Origin: Nocardiopsis ganjiahuensis DSM 45031
Lineage (GTDB): Bacteria > Actinomycetota > Actinomycetes > Streptosporangiales > Streptosporangiaceae
NCBI RefSeq assembly: GCF_000341085.1
Contig: NZ_ANBA01000006.1
Span: forward strand, 245,108-309,107
Length of the DNA: 64,000 nucleotides
Reading direction: 5' to 3'
Of this stretch, positions 45,978-55,100 are shown piece after piece. How positions within the stretch are numbered: position 1 is the stretch's first letter; every line of letters begins with the position of its first letter. The notes below the pieces were generated by a model. The model was not told the origin of the DNA, did not search any database, and saw only the letters and a list, made by a program, of their open reading frames with translations. Made by a program: the position numbers and the translations under genes.

Positions 45978-48456
45978 GCGTCCCTCCGGAACCCGGTGAC
46001 CGCCCCTTCCCCCTCCCGTGTCCCCAGGTGGGAGAGGTGGCGCAGGACCAGCGCGCGCCCTTGTTCCTCCCCCCGCTCGGTGAACACCGACAGAGCCCGC
46101 TCGTGCACGGACCGCGGGATCTCGCGGCCGGGTCCCTGGACGGACCCGGGGCTCCTCGGCGCCGCACCGGCCCGGGGAGCGGCTTCCGTCAGGGGCAGCG
46201 CGCTCTCGTACACACCGCGCAGGTCCTCGACGCCCCCGCTCCGGACCAGGAACTCGGAAAGCCCCGTCACCAGCCGCCAGCACTGCCGGTGCAGCCCTTC
46301 CCGCGCGGTGTGCTCCACCGTCTGGAACAGGTTGGCGCGCTCCTGCTCGAACCAGACCGCCGGGTCCGCCACGAGGCGCTCCACCAGGAGGTCCGGCGGG
46401 CTCCAGGGGGCGTGGACGGCGCCGGGACGGTCGTGCCCGCCCCCGCCGTTCCTCCGGTTGGCCGCCTCCACCAGGGCCGACCAGCCACCGGCCACCCGTT
46501 CCAGGGCGCGCGACCGCGCCGACTCGTCCTGTGCCTGGTACAGCTTCTCCCGTGCGTAGGCCCGTGCCAGGTCGGGGAACCGGTAGACCGGTTCCCCGGC
46601 CGGATCCCGGCCGACGACATCGAGCACGTAGGCGTCGACCAACGGCTCGGCCAGGTCGGAGGGCCACGTCCGGCGGTCGTCGAACACCGCCCCCACCGTC
46701 CAGGAGGGGATCGTCCGCCCCGCCACCATGCCGAGCAGGGCGAAGGCCCGGCTCTCCGCCTCCCCGAGGCTCTCGTACGTGAGCGAGAGACTGGCCCGGA
46801 CCGTGAGATCCCCGTGGGTGAGCTCGTCCAGACGGCTGCGCTCGTCCGCCAACCGCTCCACCATGGCCGCGATCGGCCAGTGCGACCGGGCGGCCAGCCG
46901 GGCGGCGGCCACGCGCAGCGCCAGGGGGAGCCGGCCGACCATACGGACGAGTGTGCGCGCGGCACCCTCCTCCCGAGCCACCCGCTCCTCGCCGAGAACC
47001 CGGCACAGGAGCCGGACCGCCTGATCGGCGGTCAGTGGATCCATCTCGGCCGGGACGACACCGGGAAGAGCGGTGAACCGGGAGCGGGACGTGACGATCA
47101 CTCCGCAGCGCCGGTGCCCGGGCAGCAGCGGCACCACCTGTGTCTCGGAAGCCGCGTCGTCCAACACGACCAGCACCCTGCGGTTGGCCAGCAGCCCCCG
47201 GTACACGGAGGCCCGCTCGTCGGTGTCGTCCGGCACCTCCTGGCCGGCCATTCCCAGGGAGCGCAGGAACCGTCCGAGCGCGTCCGCCGAGTCCACCGGT
47301 TCGCCCCCGGTCCCCCTCATGTCGCAGTAGAGCTGCCCATCGGGATAGTTCTGTCCGGCGAGCAGGTGCGCCGCCCTGACCGCGGTGGAGCTCTTGCCGA
47401 CGCCGGGCCTGCCGACCAGCACCGCCACCCCGGTGGCGCGGTCACCGACCAGGGCGTCCCCCACCACCGCGAGGACGTCCTCCCTCCCCACGAAGTCGGC
47501 GATCGCGTGGGGCAGTTGGCGCGGCACCGGTCCGCCCGAGGTGATCCGGGACGGCCCCGCCCCGTTCCGCGCCGGGCCCCCGACCGGGGAGCCCTCGGCC
47601 GGGGAGCCCTCGGTCGGGGAGCCCTCGGTCGGTGCGGGCCGCGCCGCGGCCACCGCCTCCACCACGTACGCCGCCCGGTCCGGTCCGGTGCGGCCAGGCC
47701 GGGGTCCCCGGCGAGAATGTCCCTCTCCAGCGAGCACAGGCGTTCCCCGGGGGCGACTCCCCGCTCCCTCTGCAACAGCTCACGGCCGACCCTGTGGACC
47801 TCCAGGGCCTCCGCCCGCCGCCCGGTGCGGTACAGCGCCAACATCAGTCCGGCGCGCATCCCCTCCCGGAACGGGTACTCCTCCACCAGGCGGCCGGCCT
47901 CGGCCACCGTCTCGGCGTGCCGACCCAGCCGGAGCTCGGCGTCGAGCACCTTCTCCAGCAGGCCCGCCCGCACCTCGTCCAGCTCGACCGCCTTCGCCTG
48001 GACCGCCCGGCAGTCCACCCCGGAAAGGGTGGGCCCGCGCCACAGCCCGACCGCGCGGCGCAGAAGCCGGACCGCGTCCTCGTCCTCGCCCCGGGCGAGC
48101 AGGTCGTCGGCCCTGTGCGCGAGCAGGCGCTGGTGCTGGAGGTCGACCGTCCCCTCGGGGGTGCGCAGCACGTAGCCAGGGCTCCTGGTCTCGATGACCG
48201 CGCCCGTGGAGACGATCAGGCGGCGCAGGCGGGAGACGCAGATCTGCACCTGGGTGCGGGCGGTTTCCGGCGGGTCGTGCTCCCAGAGGACGTCGAGGAG
48301 ATAGTGCGTCGAAACCACGTGTCCGGCCTCCAGGAGCAACGAGGAAAGCACCGCCTGCTGCCTTCCCGAAGGGACCTTCAGAGGGCCGGAGCCGCTCTCG
48401 ACGAGAAGCGGCCCGAGGGCACGGAACAGCACTTTCTCCGACAACAGGTCACCCAT
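45962..48456 (-). pseudogene. Second SARP-NB-ARC regulator, frameshifted and 3'-truncated
   Basis: From 48456 the frame encodes a SARP winged helix and BTAD (FRALGPLLVES, SGRQQAVLSSLLL, QICVSRLRRLIV, ERDILAGDPGLAAPDR), homologous to the neighbour at 42619. Near 47680 the coding frame shifts; the NB-ARC half continues in another frame (AAYVVEAVAAARP, IADFVGREDV, Walker A GRPGVGKSST, VLVVLDDAA). The shift coincides with three CCGGT copies at 47675-47689; removing one restores a single frame. The C-terminus stops at DAHLSP, roughly 150-180 residues short of the TPR region of the neighbour. The start follows a poorly conserved ribosome-binding site. Either inactive, two separate polypeptides, or a sequencing error at the repeat. 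Confidence 0.8.
47675..47689. repeat. CCGGT pentanucleotide, three tandem copies at the SARP frameshift
   Basis: ccggtccggtccggt on the plus strand. Loss of one 5-bp unit brings the SARP/BTAD and NB-ARC halves into one frame reading LAAPDRAAYVVEAVA. Confidence 0.75.
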
Positions 48457-48581
48457 GACGAACCCCGCCTTTCATGGCCACCCGTCCCGGAACACTCACA
48501 CTCGGATCCCGGAACTCAGCGCACGAGCGGCTCGCAGACAAAGAAATACCATTCGACCACAAAACCCCAAAAGCAACAACG

Positions 48582-48597
48582 ATAGTCGGGAAATAAG
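48582..48597 (+). promoter_or_regulatory. RATAG-type box before the SnoaL-like gene
   Basis: GATAG-TCGGGA-AATAA, same 11-bp period with an AATAA second half, 75 bp before the GTG at 48672. The interval 48457-48671 is otherwise an AT-rich divergent promoter region for this gene and the broken SARP. Confidence 0.45.
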
Positions 48598-48671
48598 AAA
48601 TGAACATGCCCGCGGACGATCATTCAGGGGACGGGAGGCAGGCAGAGGGCGATCACGAGAGGAGGCACACC

Positions 48672-49070
48672 GTGCGGGACACCGCCGGAGGACGACGACA
48701 GCGCAGCGACCAGGTGGCCAGGATCGGACTCGAGCACGTGCTGCTGTTCTACGACTACCTCGACCTGGGCGACCTCGACAGCTGCATGTCACTCCTGGAC
48801 ACAGGGGCCAGCTTCCACCTCCCGTTGGGGAGGACGGCTCGGGGAAAGGCCGAGTCGGGCGCGCTCGCCCGCACACACCTCAGCGGCCGGGGCATGCACC
48901 GGATCCGTCGACGGCGCACGGACGGGGAGACCGTCGTCGTGGAGGGCGACTTCACCGACCTCGGCACCCTGACCACGGTCGGGTTCACCGACCTCTTCGG
49001 TTTTTCCGAACACGCGCTGATCTCCTCGTGGCACAGGGTCCATGACTCCTCTCGGACACCTCGCGCGTGA
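48672..49070 (+). CDS. SnoaL-like (NTF2 superfamily) small protein
   Basis: 132 residues from a GTG with a strong GAGAGGAGG ribosome-binding site; an upstream in-frame ATG at 48600 lacks one. The helical start HVLLFYDYLDLGDLDSCMSL and strands GASFHLPLGRTARGKAESG and EGDFTDLGTLTTVGFTDLFG follow the cone-shaped NTF2/SnoaL-like fold seen in polyketide cyclases and small hydrolases. Conserved catalytic residues cannot be assigned. A RATAG-type box upstream suggests it belongs to the SARP-controlled cluster. A tailoring enzyme or binding protein is possible. Confidence 0.65.
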   Translation: MRDTAGGRRQRSDQVARIGLEHVLLFYDYLDLGDLDSCMSLLDTGASFHLPLGRTARGKAESGALARTHLSGRGMHRIRRRRTDGETVVVEGDFTDLGTLTTVGFTDLFGFSEHALISSWHRVHDSSRTPRA

Positions 49071-49223
49071 GCCGTCCGTGGAACGCCTGATCCACGACTA
49101 CCCCGCACGCCGGCCCGACGACAGCCTCGGGCAGTGTCCACAAGTGGTCAGGACGGGCCCCGAAGCATCGGCTGATCTGGGGCGTTCGGTAGAGTTCCGG
49201 CACGGTCGCGACGGTAGGAGTGG

Positions 49224-49871
49224 GTGCACGGGATGGGGCTTTTCCTCGGTGCGGCCTTCGGGTTCCCCACGGTCCTGTTCACGCCGATGCTCGTCGTCGT
49301 GCTGGGCTACTGGGTCTTCGTGGTCGTCGGCGCGGCCGACACCGAGATGCTCGACAGCGTCGACGCCGACGGTGACGCGGCCGGGCTGAGCGCGGTGCTG
49401 AGCAAGGCCGGCTTGGGAAGGATTCCCGTGACCGTGGCCCTGACGATGCTGATCTGTGTCGCCTGGTTCGTGAGCATGATGGGAAGCATCTTGACCAGCC
49501 TCGTCGACACCTCCTCCACACCGCTGCTGTACGCGCTCGGCGCCGTGGTCCTGCTCATCGCGCTGGTCGCCGCCTGGGCGGTCACCAGCGGTGTGGTCAT
49601 GGGCTTCCAGCGCTTCCTGCCCAAGCGCAGGAGCGACTCCAAGCACGAACTGGTCGGGCGCACCTGCGTGATCCGGATCGGCGAGGCCCGCGAGGACTTC
49701 GGCCAGGCCGAGATCACCACCGCGGGCGGCGCCGCGATCTCCATCCCCGTACGCACCACCAGCGGTGAGGTCCTCCCCCTGGGCAGCACCGCGCTGATCT
49801 TCGACCACAGCCCGGACGACGACGTCTTCCTGGTGACCGCCTTCGACGCGGCGCTCGACCCCGGCCAGTAG
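49224..49871 (+). CDS. YqiJ-like inner-membrane protein (NfeD/OB-fold type)
   Basis: 215 residues. An N-terminal helix (FTPMLVVVLGYWVFVVVGA), two further membrane helices near 70-90 and 105-130, then a C-terminal soluble beta domain from about 145 (LVGRTCVIRIGEAREDFGQA) that looks like the OB-fold of YqiJ/NfeD-type partners. Such proteins are encoded next to flotillins, which is the case here: the next gene is a flotillin. The GTG at 49224 is used; ATG at 49233 is equally plausible. It is the first gene of a three-gene operon. Confidence 0.75.
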   Translation: MHGMGLFLGAAFGFPTVLFTPMLVVVLGYWVFVVVGAADTEMLDSVDADGDAAGLSAVLSKAGLGRIPVTVALTMLICVAWFVSMMGSILTSLVDTSSTPLLYALGAVVLLIALVAAWAVTSGVVMGFQRFLPKRRSDSKHELVGRTCVIRIGEAREDFGQAEITTAGGAAISIPVRTTSGEVLPLGSTALIFDHSPDDDVFLVTAFDAALDPGQ

Positions 49872-50105
49872 CACCCGGGGCCCGGAGAGCCTCCGGAGGG
49901 CTCCCCGGCCGCCTGACCACGCACGCTCCCCTTCGCCCGCGGTGACCAGGGACGTTCCTTGCGTCTCCGCCGGAACCGTTCGCCCTCCGGGCGCGTCATA
50001 CCCCCACAACGAACGCTCCTCGCCCCTCGGGCCGGTGCCCCTCCACCGCCCGACCCCCCACGGTGCCGAGCGGCCCCCGTTCCCTGCGCAGAAAGAGACC
50101 CCTAC

Positions 50106-52151
50106 GTGTTGCTGAGTGCATCCTCCACCGGGCAGGAGGCGGCCGACGCGGCCTTCCTGACCGTCGGCGTCGCCCTGGCCGTCGGCATCGTCGTCCTCAT
50201 CGCCCTCCTGCTGATGGTGACGAGACTGTTCCGCAAGGTCGAGCAGGGCAAGGCCCTGATCATCTCCAAGGTGCGGGACGTCCACGTCACCTTCACCGGC
50301 TCCATCGTCCTCCCGGTCCTGCACAAGGCCGAGATCATGGACATCTCCCTCAAGAGCCTGACCCTGGAGCGGGGCGGCCGCGAAGGCCTGACCTGCAAGG
50401 ACAACATCCGCGCGGACATCAAGGTGTTCTTCTACGTCCGGGTCAACGAGACCGCCGAGGACGTCAAGAAGGTCGCGAAGGCGATCGGCACCGAGCGCGC
50501 CAGCGACCAGGACACCCTCCAGGAGCTCTTCAACTCCAAGTTCTCCGAGGCCCTCAAGACGGTCGGCAAGCAGTTCGACTTCGAGGAGCTGTTCACCCAC
50601 CGCGAGCAGTTCCGCCACGCGATCGTGTCGCTGATCGGCACCGACCTCAACGGCTACATCCTCGAGGACGTCGCCATCGACGAGCTGGAGCAGACCCCCC
50701 TGCACCAGCACGACGCCAACAACATCCTCGACGCGCAGGGCATCTCGAAGATCACGGAGCGCACCGCCAAGGAGCACAAGCGCACCAACGAGTTCGAGAA
50801 CGACCGCAAGAAGGAACTCGACCGCCAGAACACGGAGACCGCCGAGACCCTCGCCGAGCTGGAGAAGCGCCGCGAGGAGGCGGCCGCCAAGGCCAAGCGC
50901 GAGATCGAGATCATCCGCGCGCAGGAGGAGGCCGAGACCGCCCGGGTCCAGGCCGAGGAGCGCCTCAAGGCCCAGACGGCCAACCTGCGCACCGACGAGC
51001 AGCTCGGTGTCCAGTCCGAGAACCAGCGCCGTGAGATCGCCGTCGCCGAGAAGAACCGCGAGCGCGTCATCGCGATCGAGACCGAGCGCATCGAGAAGGA
51101 CCGCCTGCTGGAGGTCATCGGCCGCGAGCGCGAGACCGAGCTGAGCCGCATCGCCAAGGACAAGGAGGTCGAGGCCGAGAAGCGCGAGGTCGCCGACGTC
51201 GTCCGCGAGCGGATCGCCGTCGACCGCACCGTCGCCGAGCAGGAAGAGGCGATCAAGAAGCTCCGCACGGTCGAGGAAGCCGAGCGCCAGCGCCAGGCCG
51301 TCATCATCCACGCCGAGGCCGAAGCCCAGGAGAACCTGGTCAAGGACATCAAGGCCGCCGAGGCCGCCGAGGCCGCCGCCAAGCACAAGGCCCAGGAGGA
51401 GCTCACGCTCGCCGAGGCCCGCCAGCAGGCCGCCGAGCTGGACACCCGCGCCAAGATCCGTCTCGCCGAGGGCCTGCAGGCCGAGGCCGCGGCCGCCGGT
51501 CTGGCCGAGGTCCAGGTCCGCGAGCAGGACGCCGAGGCCGTCGAGAAGCTCGGCCGCGCCGAGGCCGTCGTGGCCCGTGAGAAGGCCGACGTCGAGGCCG
51601 AGGCCGTCGAGAAGAAGCTGCGCGCCGAGGCCGCCGGTCTGACCGACAAGGCCGCCGCCATGGCCGCCCTGGACCAGGTCAGCCGCGAGCACGAGGAGTA
51701 CCGCCTGCGCCTGGACGCCGAGAAGGAGGTCCGCCTGGCCGGGATCGACGTGCACCGTCAGGTCGCCGAGGCCCAGGCCACGGCGATGGCCGCCGGTCTG
51801 GAGAGCGCCGACATCAGCATCGTCGGCGGCGACGGCGCCTTCTTCGACCGGATGGTCAACTCGATCGGCATGGGCAAGGCCGTCGACGGTTTCGTCGGCA
51901 GCTCCGACACCGTGCAGGCGCTGGGCAGCGGCTGGCTCAACGGCGAGGGCAACTTCGCCGAGGACATCAAGAAGATCCTGGCCGAGGCCGACACCGAGGA
52001 CGTCAAGAACCTCACCGTCTCCGCGCTGCTGCTCAAGCTCATCGCGGCGGGCGGCCCCCAGGCGGGCAAGCTCGACAACCTGCTCACCACGGCCCGCTCC
52101 ATGGGCCTGGACCAGCTTCCCGTGAACGCTCTCGCCCCCGTGAAGCAGTGA
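50106..52151 (+). CDS. Flotillin/YqiK-like SPFH-domain protein
   Basis: 681 residues from a GTG. An N-terminal membrane helix (about 17-40, VGVALAVGIVVLIALLLMV) is followed by an SPFH/band-7 domain (about 45-235, GSIVLPVLHKAEIMDISLKS, FNSKFSEALKTVGKQFDFEE). A long Glu/Ala/Arg-rich coiled coil (about 235-560) includes the flotillin repeat-like EAEAQENLVK and EAVEKLGRAEAVV, and a helical C-terminus follows. Flotillins scaffold membrane microdomains. It lies between a YqiJ-like gene and a giant ATPase gene (11 bp downstream). Longer than E. coli YqiK. Confidence 0.92.
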   Translation: MLLSASSTGQEAADAAFLTVGVALAVGIVVLIALLLMVTRLFRKVEQGKALIISKVRDVHVTFTGSIVLPVLHKAEIMDISLKSLTLERGGREGLTCKDNIRADIKVFFYVRVNETAEDVKKVAKAIGTERASDQDTLQELFNSKFSEALKTVGKQFDFEELFTHREQFRHAIVSLIGTDLNGYILEDVAIDELEQTPLHQHDANNILDAQGISKITERTAKEHKRTNEFENDRKKELDRQNTETAETLAELEKRREEAAAKAKREIEIIRAQEEAETARVQAEERLKAQTANLRTDEQLGVQSENQRREIAVAEKNRERVIAIETERIEKDRLLEVIGRERETELSRIAKDKEVEAEKREVADVVRERIAVDRTVAEQEEAIKKLRTVEEAERQRQAVIIHAEAEAQENLVKDIKAAEAAEAAAKHKAQEELTLAEARQQAAELDTRAKIRLAEGLQAEAAAAGLAEVQVREQDAEAVEKLGRAEAVVAREKADVEAEAVEKKLRAEAAGLTDKAAAMAALDQVSREHEEYRLRLDAEKEVRLAGIDVHRQVAEAQATAMAAGLESADISIVGGDGAFFDRMVNSIGMGKAVDGFVGSSDTVQALGSGWLNGEGNFAEDIKKILAEADTEDVKNLTVSALLLKLIAAGGPQAGKLDNLLTTARSMGLDQLPVNALAPVKQ

Positions 52152-52162
52152 GGTAGTCCTCC

Positions 52163-55100
52163 GTGACCGAGGCCCACTCCCAGGAAACACAGACCCGGGA
52201 GACCGACGGCCCCGGGCCGGAAGCCGAGGACGCGCGGTCGCTGGACGCGGGCACCTACGAGGTGCTCCGCGCCCGGCTCCGCGAACAGACCGGTGAGCTG
52301 GCCCGGCGGACCGAGGAACTCAACAACCGCCGTCTGGAGGTGTTCGGCGGAACCGAGCTCTCCCTGCGCGGCACCGAGCGCATCCGGACCGAACACAACT
52401 GCGTGCCCCGGGACATCGTGAGCGTCGGACGCTCCGTCGGGGCCGACGCCGACGGGGACATGATCCTCTTCGGCTACAACGTCTACATCGGCATGCAGAG
52501 CCGGACGCACGTCTCCGACGTGTTCTCCCTGCACCGGTACGAGCACGGCGGTGACTCCTTCGAGTTCACCGACGCGGCCGAGGGCGACGTCCCCGGCCTG
52601 CTCGCCGACGAGCGGTTCCAGCAGGAGTTCGCTCAGCTCTACCGCTACTACCGCGACGCCCGCCTGCTCCAGCTGCGCCGGGTCGAGGAGCGGCTGCTCG
52701 CCGTGTTCCAGATCGGCCCGCGCACCGAGGACGTGCGGGTGCTGCGGTGGACGGTCTCGCCCACCGGCGAGATCGCCTACCTCGACGACCGCGGCGAACG
52801 CGACCACGTGTTCCCGCCCTCGCACGACTTCTCGTGGACGGAGGCCACCCGCGAGAACCACGTGACGGGCCGGCACCCGCACATCTCGATCCGCGACGAA
52901 CTGTTCGTGGAGACGGTCGGCGGCGACCTGACCATCAAGGTCGAGAACAACACCGAGGTCGGCGAGGGCATCTACAGCGAGCCCGTCGACGAGCCGCTGC
53001 AGAGCCTGGCCGACGCGTCCGTGTTCCACGCGCAGGTCGGCGCGCTGATCCTGCTGAAGGTCCTGCCGTACAACGAGTCCGCGTGGCGCCACCTGGTCTT
53101 CAACACGCGCACCAAGGAGGTCGAGCGCCTCGACGGCATCGGCCAGTCCTGCCAGCGCCTGCCCGACGACCAGGGGCTCATCTTCCCCGGCGGCTACTAC
53201 CTGGCCACCGGGGTGGCGCGGACCTTCGACACCGACGTCACCGACCTGGAGTTCGAGCGCGTCGTGCGCTCGCCCAACGGCGAGGACGTCCTGTACGTCT
53301 TCCACTCGAGGGCGGACGGCCGCAGCCTGCTGCTGTCGTACAACACCATCCGCAAGGAGGTCGCGAACCCGATCGTCTGCCACGGCTACTCGCTGTTCGA
53401 CGACGGGACGATGACGGTCTTCCGCGAGACCTCCGGTGAGCCCACCCGGGTGCACCCCATGCAGGTGTGGCAGACCCCGTACGTGTCCGACGTGTACGCG
53501 GCCGCGCAGCCGGTCGGCACCGGGCCGCTGGAGCGGATCGGCAACGCCGAGCTGGTCCAGGGTGTGTCCGAGTGCCTGTCGGTGGCGCGGATCGCCGAGG
53601 ACATGCGGCCCTCCACCGAGGTGTTCGAGGCGCTCATCGCCTCCTGCCGCCGGGTCCTGGACCGGTTCCACTGGCTCGGTGAGGAGGAGCTGGGCGACCT
53701 CGCGGGGCCGCTGGGCGAGGTCCGCTCCACGGCGGAGCGGGTCCTGGACGAGTTCGAGACCGTCCAGGAACTCACCCGGCAGGCCGCCGGCCACCTCCGT
53801 GAGACCGAGGAGAAGGTCACCGCGCTCATCCGCCGCTCCCGGGGCGAGACCCCGCGTTCGGCCGAGGGGTGGGTGACCCGGCTGACCGACCTGCGCCGCG
53901 CCCAGGGGCAGGCGGCCACGCTGCGCGAGATGCGCTACGTGGACACCGGCCGGATCGACGCGGTGGAGGAGGACCTCGGTGAGGAGATCGCCTCCGCCGG
54001 GCGCCGCACCGTGGCCTTCCTCGAACAGGACGACGCCTTCGACGGCTACCACTCCGAGGTGGAGCGGCTGGTCGAGGAGGCCGAGGCCCTGGAGGCGGTC
54101 AGCGCCGCCACCGCGGTCGGCGAGCGGATCGCCGAACAGACCGAGGGCCTGCAGGTCGTCACCGAGGTGATCGGCTCCCTCGACATCGGCGACGCCCAGG
54201 TGCGCACCCGCATCCTGGAGCGGATCAGCGAGGTGATGGCCGGGGTCAACCGGGCCCGCGCCACGCTGGAGTCACGGCGCAGGGAACTGCTGGCCCTGGA
54301 GGGCCGGGCCGAGTTCGCCGCCGAGTTCGCCCTGCTGGGTCAGGCCATCACCGGGGCGATCGCCGCCGCGGACACCCCGGACCGCTGCGACGAGCAGCTC
54401 GGCCGGATCATGCTCCAGCTGGAGAACCTGGAGTCGCGCTTCGCCGAGTTCGACGACTTCCTCCAGGAGCTGTCGGACAAACGCGAGGACGTCTACGAGG
54501 CGTTCTCCACCCGCAAGCAGGCGCTGGTCGACGAGCGCTCCCGCAGGGCCGACCGGCTGGCGTCCTCCGCCGCCCGGGTCCTGGAGGGTGTGCACCGGCG
54601 GGTCGCGGCGCTGACCACGCTGGAGGACATCAACACCTACTTCGCCTCGGACGCGATGGTGACGCGGCTGCGCCGCACCTCCCAGGAGATGCGCGAGCTC
54701 GGCGACACCGTGCGCGCCGAGGAGCTGGACGGCCAGATCCTGGCCGCCCGGCAGGAGGCGGGGCGGGCGCTCCAGGACCGCACCGACCTGTTCGAGGGCG
54801 GTGCCGGAGGGGAGACCATCCGACTGGGCAAGCACCGGTTCGCGGTCAACACCCAGCCGATCGACCTCACCCTCACCCCGCACGACGGTCACATGTCGGT
54901 GGCCATCACCGGTACCGACTTCCGGGCGCCCGTCAGGGACGAGGCGTTCCAGGAGACCAAGCACCTGTGGGACCGGCTGCTGGTCTCGGAGAGCCCGGAG
55001 GTGTACCGGGCCGAGTACCTGGCCACGTCGATCCTGACCGCCGCCGAGGAGGGCACGGACGGCCTGAGCCTGGACGCCCTGCGCGACGCCGAGCTGCACG

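Noticed and set aside
49959..50105. In-frame upstream extension of the flotillin gene
   Set aside because: The added residues are Arg/Pro-rich without conservation to the SPFH family, and the membrane helix follows directly after the GTG at 50106.
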